A DNA stretch of 64,000 bases. Origin: Gaetbulibacter sp. 4G1. GTDB lineage: Bacteria; Bacteroidota; Bacteroidia; Flavobacteriales; Flavobacteriaceae. Below are positions 24,001-33,375 of this stretch, in pieces. Both the position numbers and the translations under genes were made by a program. The stretch spans positions 141,968-205,967 of the forward strand of contig NZ_MDVN01000018.1 of NCBI RefSeq assembly GCF_002741945.1, given 5' to 3'. Each line of letters opens with the position of its first letter. Position 1 is the first letter of the stretch. The notes under the pieces are model-generated. The model was not told the origin of the DNA. It made no database searches and worked only from the letters and a program-made list of their open reading frames with translations.

Positions 24001-24954
24001 TTGAACGAAATTGTAATTGAACTTGAAGAAATTACTCCAAAAGAATTTTTTGGAGCGCAAAACGCAAATATTGAACTTTTAAAAAAGTACTTTCCAAAAC
24101 TTAAAATTGTAGCACGGGGTAATAAAATTAAAGCTTTTGGTGATGAAGAATTACTAGAGGAATTTGATAGAAGGATTACTATGCTTTTAAAACATTTCGC
24201 AAAGTATAATAAACTAGATGAAAATGTTATTGAACGTGTTTTAACAAGCCAAAGTAGTGATGACTATACAACTTCTAAACAGAGTGGAGAAGTTATTGTA
24301 CATGGTGTTGGTGGAAAACTTATAAAGGCACAAACTGCAAACCAGCGTAAATTGGTAGAGAGTATGCGAAAAAACGATATGGTTTTTGCTATTGGTCCTG
24401 CAGGAACTGGTAAAACGTATACAGGTGTTGCGCTAGCAGTTCAAGCTTTAAAAAATAAAGAAGTTAAGCGCATTATTTTAACGAGACCAGCGGTTGAGGC
24501 TGGAGAAAATTTAGGTTTTTTACCTGGCGATTTAAAAGAAAAATTAGACCCATACATGCAACCGTTATACGATGCGTTGCGTGATATGATTGCGCCAGAA
24601 AAATTGGCACACTATATTGAAAACGGAACCATTCAAATTGCACCATTGGCATTTATGCGCGGTCGTACGCTAGATAATGCCTTTGTTATTTTAGATGAAG
24701 GACAAAATACCACACACGCCCAAATGAAAATGTTTTTGACGCGTATGGGTAAACATGCTAAGTTTTTATTAACAGGCGATCCTGGGCAAATAGATTTACC
24801 ACGTCGTACCATTTCGGGTTTAAAAGAAGCCTTATTAATTTTAAAAAATGTAGATGGTGTTGGGATGATATTTTTAGATGATAAAGATGTCATTCGTCAT
24901 AAACTAGTTAAAAAAGTAATTGAAGCATATAAAAGTATTGAGAATAGAGACTAA
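24001..24954 (+). CDS. PhoH-family ATPase
   Basis: 317 aa P-loop ATPase, cytoplasmic, associated with RNA metabolism; often an RNA helicase or RNase partner. Walker [12 protein letters not shown] and Walker [10 protein letters not shown] are intact, with GDPGQIDLP in the family-specific third motif. Relatives start at [17 protein letters not shown], so the TTG at 24001 directly before that sequence is the likely start even though the frame runs to 23872. TATTTTTG at 23904-23911 is a -7 box candidate, giving an 80-base leader, and lies inside the extended frame, which supports the shorter form. Its stop codon overlaps the purC start (TAATG). Confidence 0.9.
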   Translation: MNEIVIELEEITPKEFFGAQNANIELLKKYFPKLKIVARGNKIKAFGDEELLEEFDRRITMLLKHFAKYNKLDENVIERVLTSQSSDDYTTSKQSGEVIVHGVGGKLIKAQTANQRKLVESMRKNDMVFAIGPAGTGKTYTGVALAVQALKNKEVKRIILTRPAVEAGENLGFLPGDLKEKLDPYMQPLYDALRDMIAPEKLAHYIENGTIQIAPLAFMRGRTLDNAFVILDEGQNTTHAQMKMFLTRMGKHAKFLLTGDPGQIDLPRRTISGLKEALLILKNVDGVGMIFLDDKDVIRHKLVKKVIEAYKSIENRD

Positions 24955-25901
24955 TGAGTAATACTATAATTGACACCAACTTTGATTTTCCAGGGCAAGA
25001 AAGTGTTTACAAAGGAAAAGTAAGAGAAGTATATAATATAAATAATGAGCAATTAGTAATGATTGCTACCGATAGATTATCAGCATTTGATGTGGTGATG
25101 CCAAAAGGAATCCCGTATAAAGGGCAAATACTAAACCAGATAGCTACTAAAATGATGGCAGCTACAGAAGATTTGGTACCAAACTGGTTAACCGCAACAC
25201 CAGACCCAAATGTAGCAGTTGGTCATTTATGTGACCCTTTTAAAGTAGAAATGGTTATTCGTGGTTACATGTCTGGTCATGCAGCACGCGAATACAAATT
25301 AGGCAAACGTATCCTTTGTGGTGTGCCAATGCCAGAAGGGATGAAAGAAAATGATGCTTTTCCTGAGCCTATTATTACGCCAGCTACTAAAGCAGAAATG
25401 GGAGACCATGACGAAGATATTTCTCGTGAAGATATTTTAAAACGTGGTATTGTGTCTGAAGCAGATTATGTGGTTTTAGAAGATTATACACGCAAATTAT
25501 TTCAAAGAGGTTCAGAAATAGCAGCCTCTAGAGGCTTAATTTTAGTTGACACCAAATATGAGTTCGGAAAAACCAAAGAGGGTAAAATTGTATTGATTGA
25601 TGAAATACATACACCGGATTCCTCACGTTATTTTTATGCTGATGGTTACCAAGAGCGTCAAGATAGAGGAGAAGCCCAAAAACAACTCTCTAAAGAGTTT
25701 GTACGCCAATGGTTAATATCTAACAATTTTCAAGGCTTAGAAGGGCAAACGGTACCTTTTATGAGTGATGAATATATTGAAACAGTTAGCGAACGTTATA
25801 TTGAACTTTACGAAAATATTACAGGAGAAACTTTTGTTAAGGCTGATGTATCTAATATTCAAGAACGCATTGAAACTAATGTTTTGAGGTATTTAAAATA
25901 G
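24954..25901 (+). CDS. purC: SAICAR synthetase (purine biosynthesis)
   Basis: Phosphoribosylaminoimidazole-succinocarboxamide synthase, 315 aa, joins CAIR and aspartate using ATP. Motifs: [11 protein letters not shown] at the start, [31 protein letters not shown], and [18 protein letters not shown]. The length is that of the longer, plant- and yeast-like purC class common in Bacteroidota. Start and phoH stop share one base (TAATG), indicating translational coupling. Confidence 0.97.
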   Translation: MSNTIIDTNFDFPGQESVYKGKVREVYNINNEQLVMIATDRLSAFDVVMPKGIPYKGQILNQIATKMMAATEDLVPNWLTATPDPNVAVGHLCDPFKVEMVIRGYMSGHAAREYKLGKRILCGVPMPEGMKENDAFPEPIITPATKAEMGDHDEDISREDILKRGIVSEADYVVLEDYTRKLFQRGSEIAASRGLILVDTKYEFGKTKEGKIVLIDEIHTPDSSRYFYADGYQERQDRGEAQKQLSKEFVRQWLISNNFQGLEGQTVPFMSDEYIETVSERYIELYENITGETFVKADVSNIQERIETNVLRYLK

Positions 25902-25927
25902 AAATTCAATTTTAGTTATTCTTTAAA

Positions 25928-26060
25928 TGTAGCTAAAGGTGTGTGGTTTGGTTGTGTGTTTCTGCAACTAATTTAGCAAATAGAAACCGAATAGAAAATC
26001 TGCGAAGATTTTAGTAAGTAGACTATAACTAGCAATGGACTAAATATGTTATTAGTTACA
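25928..26060. repeat. structured attC-like site, long form, left of the orphan secreted gene
   Basis: TGTAGCTAA (25928-25936) pairs with TTAGTTACA (26052-26060) at eight of nine positions, enclosing about 115 bases. In the centre AAAATCT (25995-26001) pairs with AGATTTT (26006-26012) round a GCGA loop. The body is clearly homologous to 47266-47402, sharing TAGAAAATC, AACTAGCAAT and TTAGCAA-type segments. The same TGTAGCTAA recurs directly at 26995-27003 on the far side of the gene. Confidence 0.7.
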
Positions 26061-26065
26061 GTTTT

Positions 26066-26980
26066 TTAATCGGTCCAATTTTCAATAGATCCATCTTCAT
26101 TGAACCAAATTTCGACACGTACTTTTTCTTCTGTCGGTTTTCCTTTCCGTTTCAAGATATCAAATTGTAATTTCGAGAGAGCTTTTTTGATTGATTTGAT
26201 ACAATGACTATATTCTCTCTTTGTGTCCCAAAACTCTTTGACTAATTCTTTAGTTTGATATTCGGTCATTATCACATCAGCTATTTTACCATTTTTTCCG
26301 ATAACGATTGTATATAATTCTGAACAGTCAAATTTGTCTAGTTTAGTCCATTTGTAACTTTTAATTTGATTAAATAAGATGCTACTTATTGAATCTCTTT
26401 TCAGTCTATCTATTCCATTTTTTAAATCTTCGTAATTCTGTTGGTAGCTAATTTTGAGTATTTTTCCTTTTTTTATTCTTACAACTGTTTCATCTAAGAA
26501 TACTCTTTCAAATACTCCATCCCAACGTAATAATTTATTGTTATTTGATTTTAAAGGAAAGCTAATGTTTCCACTATACCAATCAATATAAACTTTGTTG
26601 TTTTTGACTTTTTCTCCGAATAATTTTTTGATATAATTTTCTGGAATTTGTTTTTTGTTTCGTAAAGAATGACAATTGATGATGGCACTTACAAATAAAC
26701 TATCATTTTCTATTTTATAAATAGCTTGGTAACCTCTCCAACAATTTAATGATGTTCCTTCAAATCCATCAATTGAGTTTCTGAAACTCAAATTAAACAA
26801 CTTGCCTTTATCGTCTTTTATTTTTTGAAGATACTGTTCAACTAGTAAATTATATGTTGGAATAGTATCGTTTTTATAAATAAGATAGTCGGGAATTTGT
26901 GGACTTGATGCAAAGGAATTTGAAGCAAAAGAACTTGTCAAATTAGTGCTAAAAATAAGTACGATTAAAATCCACTTCAT
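26066..26980 (-). CDS. secreted hypothetical protein, possible cassette cargo
   Basis: 304 aa, no family recognised. Signal peptide MKWILIVLIFSTNLTSSFAS is followed by NSFASS, a near-repeat of its end. The mature part has a middle domain ending WDGVFERVFLDETVVRIKKG and a C-terminal third reading GKNGKIADVIMTEYQ and KVRVEIWFNEDGSIENW, resembling a TonB-C-like or lipoprotein beta fold only loosely. It lies alone between two copies of the structured repeat (25928-26060 and 26995-27050), six bases from the left one. That setting suggests an acquired single-gene cassette; base composition looks ordinary. Confidence 0.72.
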   Translation of the reverse strand: MKWILIVLIFSTNLTSSFASNSFASSPQIPDYLIYKNDTIPTYNLLVEQYLQKIKDDKGKLFNLSFRNSIDGFEGTSLNCWRGYQAIYKIENDSLFVSAIINCHSLRNKKQIPENYIKKLFGEKVKNNKVYIDWYSGNISFPLKSNNNKLLRWDGVFERVFLDETVVRIKKGKILKISYQQNYEDLKNGIDRLKRDSISSILFNQIKSYKWTKLDKFDCSELYTIVIGKNGKIADVIMTEYQTKELVKEFWDTKREYSHCIKSIKKALSKLQFDILKRKGKPTEEKVRVEIWFNEDGSIENWTD

Positions 26981-26994
26981 GTTGTTTTTTAAAT

Positions 26995-27050
26995 TGTAGC
27001 TAACCTTTAATGATATGCGTCGTTTTAATGATATATATCAGAAGGTAAGC
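26995..27050. repeat. structured attC-like site, short form, right of the orphan secreted gene
   Basis: GCTAACCTT (26999-27007) pairs with AAGGTAAGC (27042-27050) at eight of nine positions; TGATAT (27011-27016) pairs with ATATCA (27035-27040) round loop GCGTCGTTTTAATGATAT. The loop is nearly the same as at 18761-18778 while both stems differ. The first nine bases, TGTAGCTAA, repeat the left end of 25928-26060. Confidence 0.72.
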
Positions 27051-27088
27051 GAAATTAGAATCTTCTTATTAAAAAATCAATACAGGTT

Positions 27089-27463
27089 TTATTTTTTTAA
27101 TTTTCGTTTAGACTTACTAGCCTTAGCCAATGGGTTAAAAGCTAAACACAAATCAACCCAATAACTTAAATCATCGTCAGTATCAAAACCATCTGGTATT
27201 ACAAAAATATAACCACGCATCGGGCGACCAGTAAAATCCATGGGTAAACATTCAGGTTTTTCTAATTCATTTAAATAAACGTCTTCACCTATGCGAGCCA
27301 TTAATAAACTATCTCCATATTTCTTGTCAATATGGATACCACAAAGCATTTTATTATCTACTTTAAAGCACAAACCGCCCATCATTTTTAACTCATCAAA
27401 ATGTGTGCGTTTGCCTTTTAAATGCTGCCTAATTCTATCTGCTAAAAATTCATCGTAAGCCAT
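27089..27463 (-). CDS. TfoX/Sxy N-terminal-domain protein
   Basis: 124 aa. The pattern FDELKMMGGLCFKVDNKMLCGIHIDK followed by LLMARIGEDVY and the Lys-rich tail match the TfoX_N family. In Gammaproteobacteria the full-length protein controls competence; stand-alone N-domains in Bacteroidota have no proven role. It is divergent from the sodium symporter genes that begin 68 bases away. Confidence 0.88.
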   Translation of the reverse strand: MAYDEFLADRIRQHLKGKRTHFDELKMMGGLCFKVDNKMLCGIHIDKKYGDSLLMARIGEDVYLNELEKPECLPMDFTGRPMRGYIFVIPDGFDTDDDLSYWVDLCLAFNPLAKASKSKRKLKK

Positions 27464-27530
27464 AAACTATAATTAAAAAAAATATTACTAGTAAATTTAA
27501 TACATTTATAGCTTAAACTAACAACACTTT

Positions 27531-28910
27531 ATGGAACAACTTAAACAACTTACTGCAGATTTTTCTAGTGCAGTTTGGGGTTTGCCGTTACTTATATTAC
27601 TTATTGGAGGCGGTTTGTATTTACTTATTCGTTCAAGATTTGCAACATTTCGTTTGCTTGGTCATGCTATTCAAGTACTTCGTGGTAAATATGATGACCC
27701 AAACGATCCTGGGCAGATTAGTCACTTTCAAGCATTAACAACAGCTTTATCATCTACCATTGGTATGGGCAATATTGCTGGAGTTGCGGTGGCAATTTCC
27801 ATTGGCGGTCCAGGAGCAGTATTTTGGATGTGGGTAAGCGCAGTAGTTGGGATGTCTACCAAGTTTTTTACTTCAACATTAGCCATTATGTTTAGAGGAA
27901 AAGACAGTGCAGGCGAGTTACAAGGCGGCCCCATGTATTTTATTATGGAAGGCTTAGGAAAATCATGGAAACCATTAGCAATTATGTTTAGTGTTTGCGG
28001 TTTAATAGGCGCATTACCAGTTTTTAATGTCAATCAACTCACTCAAGCTGTTAATGATATTTTGCTTAAACCTAATGGATTTGAGATTGGATTTACATCA
28101 AATTTAATTGTTGGATTGGTTTTAGTTAGTATTACTGGTGTTGTTATTCTTGGTGGTTTAGGACGTATAAGTAAAACAGCATCTAAAATGGTACCTTCAA
28201 TGGTATTGCTTTATTTTGTTTCAGTACTGATTATTTTAGCTGTAAATATTGAAACAGTTCCTAAATATTTAGCAATGATTTTTACTGATGCTTTCGCAGC
28301 TAATAATTTTAAAGGCGATGCTTTTTTTGGAGGCCTTGTTGGAGGGCTGATTTTACTAGGAATTAAACGAGGTGCTTTCTCAAACGAAGCAGGTATTGGA
28401 ACAGCTCCGTTAGCACATGGTGCAGCTAAAACAGATGAGCCAGTTCGAGAAGGTTTAGTGGCTATGCTAGGACCAGCGATTGATACATTAATTGTTTGTA
28501 CACTTACAGCGTTGGCTATTTTAGTAACAGGTGTTTGGGAAACAACTTCAGATAATGGTGTGAGCTTAACTGCGTCTGCATTTAGTGAAGCAATGCCTGG
28601 ATTTGGAAAATATTTGTTGTTGATATGTATTGCAGTTTTTAGTGTATCTTCACTGTTTTCATATTCATATTATGGATCAAAATGTATGTCGTTTTTAATT
28701 GGAGCAGATAAAAAACATTATTACAATTACTTTTATATAGCGAGTATTATTTTGGGAGCGACAACTACTTTGGATATGATGATAAACCTTATTGATGGCG
28801 TATTTGCTTTAATGGCTATACCTACTATGCTGTCAACTATAATACTTGCACCAAAAGTTGTAAAAGAGTTATCTGCTTATAAAAAACGTTTAAAAGAAAA
28901 TAAATTATGA
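27531..28910 (+). CDS. sodium:alanine (AGCS) symporter
   Basis: 459 aa inner-membrane transporter of the alanine or glycine:cation symporter family, importing small neutral amino acids with Na+. The signature GMGNIAGVAVAISIGGPGAVFWMW and the conserved KRGAFSNEAGIGTAPLAHG are present, with about ten membrane segments. It overlaps the next gene by four bases, so the three transporter genes form an operon. Confidence 0.92.
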   Translation: MEQLKQLTADFSSAVWGLPLLILLIGGGLYLLIRSRFATFRLLGHAIQVLRGKYDDPNDPGQISHFQALTTALSSTIGMGNIAGVAVAISIGGPGAVFWMWVSAVVGMSTKFFTSTLAIMFRGKDSAGELQGGPMYFIMEGLGKSWKPLAIMFSVCGLIGALPVFNVNQLTQAVNDILLKPNGFEIGFTSNLIVGLVLVSITGVVILGGLGRISKTASKMVPSMVLLYFVSVLIILAVNIETVPKYLAMIFTDAFAANNFKGDAFFGGLVGGLILLGIKRGAFSNEAGIGTAPLAHGAAKTDEPVREGLVAMLGPAIDTLIVCTLTALAILVTGVWETTSDNGVSLTASAFSEAMPGFGKYLLLICIAVFSVSSLFSYSYYGSKCMSFLIGADKKHYYNYFYIASIILGATTTLDMMINLIDGVFALMAIPTMLSTIILAPKVVKELSAYKKRLKENKL

Positions 28911-29164
28911 CCAACAAAAGTAATTCTAAAGCCTATTGGAAAGAAAACATTAGGTATGTTCTCATATTGCTATTTATATGGTTTTTGGTGTCATTTGGTG
29001 CTGGAATCATTTTTAAAGATGCTTTAAATGAAATTAAGATTGGAGGATTTAAACTAGGGTTTTGGTTTGCACAACAAGGTTCTATGTATGTGTTTGTAAT
29101 TCTCATTTTTGTATATGTTCGCTTAATGAATAAATTAGATAAAAAGTATGGTTATGATGAATAG
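28907..29164 (+). CDS. DUF4212 symporter small subunit
   Basis: 85 aa with two membrane helices and YWKENIRYVLILLFIWFLVSFGAG, the pattern of the DUF4212 (sodium/substrate symporter small subunit) family. It is encoded directly before, and overlapping, the large SSS symporter as in other bacteria, and is thought to be its partner. Confidence 0.92.
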   Translation: MTNKSNSKAYWKENIRYVLILLFIWFLVSFGAGIIFKDALNEIKIGGFKLGFWFAQQGSMYVFVILIFVYVRLMNKLDKKYGYDE

Positions 29165-30884
29165 TTTATTGATAGCAGAACAAGTAAGCGTTCAAAATTG
29201 GACATATATTTTGGTTGGTTTAACATTTACTTTATACATAGGTATTGCCATTTGGTCCAGAGCAGGATCAACAAAAGAATTTTATGTCGCAGGCGGAGGT
29301 GTTTCGCCGCTAGCTAATGGTATGGCTACTGCTGCCGATTGGATGAGTGCTGCGTCGTTTATATCTATGGCAGGAATTATTTCTTTTGCTGGATATGATG
29401 GAGCCGTATATTTAATGGGTTGGACTGGAGGTTATGTGTTATTAGCATTATTGTTAGCGCCTTATTTAAGGAAGTTTGGGAAATTTACAGTGCCCGATTT
29501 TATTGGTGATAGATATTATTCCAATACAGCACGTACAGTTGGCGTCTTTTGTGCACTTCTAGTATCGTTTACCTATGTAGCAGGACAAATGCGAGGCGTT
29601 GGATTAGTGTTTTCCCGCTTCTTAGAAGTTGATATTAATACAGGGGTTATCATAGGTATGCTAATCGTGTTATTCTACGCAGTTTTAGGCGGCATGAAAG
29701 GCATTACTTATACGCAAGTTGCACAATACTGTGTGTTGATTTTTGCCTTTATGGTACCAGTCATTTTTATTTCTATACAAATGACAGGAAACCCAATTCC
29801 ACAATTAGGGTTTGGTGGTGAATTAGCCGATGGTTCTGGAACTTATTTATTAGATAAATTAGATGGTTTAAGCACTGATCTTGGTTTTGCTGAATATACT
29901 GAAGGCTCAAAACCATTAATAGATGTTTTTGCAATTACATTAGCTTTAATGGTTGGTACAGCTGGATTACCACATGTAATTGTTCGGTTTTTCACAGTAA
30001 AACGTGTTAAAGATGCTCGTAAATCTGCAGGTATTGCGTTATTGCTTATTGTAATTTTATATACAACAGCACCAGCAGTTTCTGTTTTTGCAAGAACAAA
30101 TATGATTGAAACGGTTTCAAATCAACCTTATGCTAACGTGCCAGAATGGTTTAAGAAGTGGGAGACTACAAAATTAATAACGTTTACTGATAAAAATAAT
30201 GATGGATTAATTCAATATGTAGCAGACAAATCTAAAAATGAATTAGTGGTAGATAGAGATATTATGGTTTTAGCTAACCCAGAAATTGCTCAATTGCCAA
30301 ATTGGGTTATAGCTTTAGTAGCAGCTGGAGCTTTAGCAGCAGCATTATCTACAGCGGCAGGATTATTATTAGTTATTTCTGCATCAGTTTCTCATGATTT
30401 AATTAAGAAAATGATAAACCCAAAAATTTCAGAAAAAGGCGAATTGGTGGCTGCACGTTTATCAGCAGTTGTTGCTGTTTGTGTTGCTGGATATTTTGGT
30501 ATAAACCCACCAGGGTTCGTTGCAGCAACAGTAGCATTAGCATTTGGATTAGCAGCAGCTTCATTTTTTCCAGCTATTATTTTAGGAATATTTTATAAAC
30601 GAATGAATAAGGAAGGAGCCATTGCAGGTATGGTGGTAGGCATAACAGCGATGTTGTTGTATATGATTAAGTATAAACTAGGATGGTTTGATGAAGTTGT
30701 GCCAGATAAAAGCGAATGGTGGTTTGGTATTTCTCCAGAAGGTTTTGGTACAGTAGCAATGCTACTTAATTTTATAGTGTCTATTACAATTATGAAGTTT
30801 ACCAAGGCACCTCCAAAAGAGGTTCAAGACATTGTTGAAAAGATTAGAATACCTAGCGGAGCAGGAGAGGCGGTAAATCACTAA
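29148..30884 (+). CDS. sodium:solute symporter (SSS family)
   Basis: 578 aa inner-membrane Na+ symporter with about 13 helices, near the acetate permease ActP type: KEFYVAGGGVSPLANGMATA, AADWMSAASFISMAG, KRVKDARKSAGIA and SHDLIKK. The pair with DUF4212 suggests monocarboxylate uptake. The gene overlaps the DUF4212 stop; ATG codons at 29148, 29154 and 29157 are all possible starts. Its end overlaps the convergent PPOX gene by four bases. Confidence 0.93.
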   Translation: MVMMNSLLIAEQVSVQNWTYILVGLTFTLYIGIAIWSRAGSTKEFYVAGGGVSPLANGMATAADWMSAASFISMAGIISFAGYDGAVYLMGWTGGYVLLALLLAPYLRKFGKFTVPDFIGDRYYSNTARTVGVFCALLVSFTYVAGQMRGVGLVFSRFLEVDINTGVIIGMLIVLFYAVLGGMKGITYTQVAQYCVLIFAFMVPVIFISIQMTGNPIPQLGFGGELADGSGTYLLDKLDGLSTDLGFAEYTEGSKPLIDVFAITLALMVGTAGLPHVIVRFFTVKRVKDARKSAGIALLLIVILYTTAPAVSVFARTNMIETVSNQPYANVPEWFKKWETTKLITFTDKNNDGLIQYVADKSKNELVVDRDIMVLANPEIAQLPNWVIALVAAGALAAALSTAAGLLLVISASVSHDLIKKMINPKISEKGELVAARLSAVVAVCVAGYFGINPPGFVAATVALAFGLAAASFFPAIILGIFYKRMNKEGAIAGMVVGITAMLLYMIKYKLGWFDEVVPDKSEWWFGISPEGFGTVAMLLNFIVSITIMKFTKAPPKEVQDIVEKIRIPSGAGEAVNH

Positions 30885-31330
30885 ATACCATAGGTTTTTT
30901 TAGCACTTTCAATTTGTTGCTCTTCTGTTGTGTCAGGATATAAAATATATTTTGGAGCAAGTATGGGTTTAATACTTTCTACTTTTATTTTTGTTATGGT
31001 TGAAAAAGGAAACTTTCCTTCAGTCATCTTTAATAAAACAGCTTCCATTATAGAAAATGTCTCATCTTTTTTATCAATAATAAACCCTTTTCCTTTTATT
31101 TGATAACCTTTTTGAACAAAAATATCAATAAAGCTTAGGCATACATTAGGGTTTTGTTTAATGTTTTTTAAGGTTTGAGGAGATGCAATATTTGCAACTA
31201 TGATATAATTTTCACCATAATAATTAAAAATCTCTTTTGGAGAGACATTAGGAATATCTTCATTTGAAGCTGTTGCTAACCAGCATAAAACACTTTTTTC
31301 AATACATTCTTTTACTTTTGAGGTAAGCAT
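30881..31330 (-). CDS. pyridoxamine 5'-phosphate oxidase-fold flavoprotein
   Basis: 149 aa split-barrel flavin-binding protein: VLCWLATASNEDIPNVSPKE, then IVANIASPQTLKNIKQNPNVCLSFID. These small relatives of PdxH bind FMN, F420 or haem; the substrate is not known. It follows the Lrp gene by 15 bases on the same strand and may be part of its operon. Confidence 0.88.
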   Translation of the reverse strand: MLTSKVKECIEKSVLCWLATASNEDIPNVSPKEIFNYYGENYIIVANIASPQTLKNIKQNPNVCLSFIDIFVQKGYQIKGKGFIIDKKDETFSIMEAVLLKMTEGKFPFSTITKIKVESIKPILAPKYILYPDTTEEQQIESAKKTYGI

Positions 31331-31345
31331 ATTATATGTTTTTTG

Positions 31346-31789
31346 TTAAAAATCCGAGTTATAAACGCGCCTGTCAACTACAGCAGAAAGAATTAAAGAG
31401 GTTGTTAATTCCCCAAAATGAGATAGTGTACTATTCAGTTCTTCTAAATGTTTTGTGTTTCTAACATTAGCTTTCATCATTAAACAATCATTACCAGTTA
31501 ATTTGTAGCATTCGGTTATTTCTGGTTTTGTTTTTATGAATTCGTGAAATTTTTCAACTTGTCCGAAACGGATTTTTGCAGATATAAATACACCCATTGA
31601 ATAACCAATAGCTTCCATTCCTAATTTTACTTCATAGCGATTAATAATGCCAGCATCTTCCATTTTTTGAATTCGTTCAGCTACCGAAGGAGAAGAGAGT
31701 CCTACTTTTTTCGATAGTTCAGTTAAAGGCATTCTTGCATTTAGTTGTAATTGTTCTAATATTAGCCAATTTGTTTTATCAATATTCAT
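31346..31789 (-). CDS. Lrp/AsnC-family transcriptional regulator
   Basis: 147 aa. N-terminal winged helix-turn-helix (INWLILEQLQLNARMPLTEL-type start, then LSKKVGLSSPSVAERIQKME) and C-terminal RAM ligand domain (IGYSMGVFISAKIRFG, ECYKLTGNDCLMMKA). Such proteins sense amino acids and often control a divergent gene, here the PLP decarboxylase at 31924. A good promoter lies at 31818-31848. Confidence 0.93.
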   Translation of the reverse strand: MNIDKTNWLILEQLQLNARMPLTELSKKVGLSSPSVAERIQKMEDAGIINRYEVKLGMEAIGYSMGVFISAKIRFGQVEKFHEFIKTKPEITECYKLTGNDCLMMKANVRNTKHLEELNSTLSHFGELTTSLILSAVVDRRVYNSDF

Positions 31790-31817
31790 AATTAAGGTTA
31801 TTTAAATAAAATACATT

Positions 31818-31848
31818 CAAAAATAAGGCATTAATTTGATTATTCAAA
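31818..31848 (-). promoter_or_regulatory. promoter of the Lrp-family gene
   Basis: Read on the minus strand, TTTG (plus 31845-31848) and TATTTTTG (plus 31818-31825) are separated by exactly 19 bases, a full Bacteroidota promoter. Transcription would start near 31811, 22 bases before the ATG. Confidence 0.6.
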
Positions 31849-31923
31849 ATATATTAATTTTTTATAATGTTTTTGTTATCTAATTTTGGAATAGAAAAAA
31901 TGTTCAATTTAAAACCTTGTATT

Positions 31924-33363
31924 ATGATATTCGATTTAGAAACTAAACAACGTAAAGAAATCTGGAATTATCTATCTAAAAAACTAGAATCTTACTATGC
32001 TAATACTGAAATTATTGATGTTGTTAATAATGAAAATAGAGCTGAAGTTCTAAAAACTATTGATTCTGATTTTAACACAGCTAGGTCGACAGAAGAAGCT
32101 ATAGATAAAGTAGTAAAAGGACTTAAGCAACATGCTGTGCACACACCTCACCCATTATATTATGGTATGTTTAATCCACGTTCTAGTTTTCCATCTATTG
32201 TTGCTGATGCTATTACAGCTACATTTAACCCCCAACTAGCAGCATGGGGACATGCACCTTATGCTGTAGAAATAGAACATATGCTTATTCAAGAAATTGG
32301 AAAGAAATTTGGATATGAACAACCAAATATTGACGGTGTTTTTACCACAGGCGGTCAAGAAGCAAATTTAACTGCTTTATTAACGGCTTTAAATAATAAA
32401 TTCTCTGACTATGCTGATGAAGGATTGCATGCAGTATCGGGTACACCAATTATTTACTGCTCTAAGGCTAGCCATCATGCAACGATTAAAGCTGCGAAAA
32501 TTTGTGGATTGGGTATAAACTCGGTAAAATATATTGAAGTAGATGATAACCAAAAAATGATTCCGTTTAAACTAGAAAACGAAATTTTAAATGATTTAAG
32601 CAAAGGCAAAATTCCTTTAATGATTGTGTCAACTATGGGTACAACTGGAGCAGGAGCTATAGATCCTATCAATGAAATATCGGTTATCGCAAAAAAATAT
32701 AGTATATGGTTACATGCTGATGCAGCTTATGGCGGAGCAGTGGTATTAACACAAAAGTATAAATATCTTCAAAAAGGTATTGAAAAAGCAGATTCTATAA
32801 CTTTTGACGCTCATAAATGGTTGTCAGTTCCTATGGCTACAAGTATGTTTATAACGAAACATCGAAATATTTTAAGCAAAACTTTTAGTATTACGGCAAA
32901 CTTTATGCCCCTGGAAGAAGATGATATAAGTAAACTAGGATCATATACACATTCTATACAATGGTCTCGTCGTTTTATAGGACTTAAATTGTACATGCCT
33001 CTTTTGGTTTTTGGATGGAAAGGTTTTGATGAAACTATTTCTCATCAAATGAAAATGGGACAACTTTTAAAACGAAAACTAGAAGCTAATAATTGGAAGC
33101 TTTATAATAATACAGAACTACCGATAGCTTGTTTTACAGATGTTGAATTTGAGAATGAGCCAGAGTTTTCTACGTATATCTATGAATCTTTTTTAGAAAC
33201 TGGAGAAGCATGGTTAATAAATTACCCAGTTGGAAATAAGTTTACATTACGAGCTTGTATTACTAATTATAACACTACTGAAGCTCACCTAGATAAATTA
33301 ATAAACTTGCTTAATAAAAAACGAGCTATTTATAAAAAAGAACATAATTTAGTAACTATTTAA
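31924..33363 (+). CDS. PLP-dependent amino-acid decarboxylase (group II)
   Basis: 479 aa enzyme of the aromatic-amino-acid, glutamate and diaminobutyrate decarboxylase family. PLP sites: HADAAYGGAV with the Asp that contacts the pyridine nitrogen, and the Schiff-base Lys in FDAHKWLSVPM. HTPHPLYYGMFNPRSSFPS and TTGGQEANLTAL are also family motifs. Product amine unknown. The frame extends to 31867, but TAATTTTG at 31881-31888 looks like a promoter -7 box, so the ATG at 31924 (MIFDLETKQRKEIW) was chosen. Divergent from the Lrp regulator, which may respond to its substrate; a DinB-fold gene follows by 12 bases. Confidence 0.9.
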   Translation: MIFDLETKQRKEIWNYLSKKLESYYANTEIIDVVNNENRAEVLKTIDSDFNTARSTEEAIDKVVKGLKQHAVHTPHPLYYGMFNPRSSFPSIVADAITATFNPQLAAWGHAPYAVEIEHMLIQEIGKKFGYEQPNIDGVFTTGGQEANLTALLTALNNKFSDYADEGLHAVSGTPIIYCSKASHHATIKAAKICGLGINSVKYIEVDDNQKMIPFKLENEILNDLSKGKIPLMIVSTMGTTGAGAIDPINEISVIAKKYSIWLHADAAYGGAVVLTQKYKYLQKGIEKADSITFDAHKWLSVPMATSMFITKHRNILSKTFSITANFMPLEEDDISKLGSYTHSIQWSRRFIGLKLYMPLLVFGWKGFDETISHQMKMGQLLKRKLEANNWKLYNNTELPIACFTDVEFENEPEFSTYIYESFLETGEAWLINYPVGNKFTLRACITNYNTTEAHLDKLINLLNKKRAIYKKEHNLVTI

Positions 33364-33375
33364 ATAAAAAAAACT

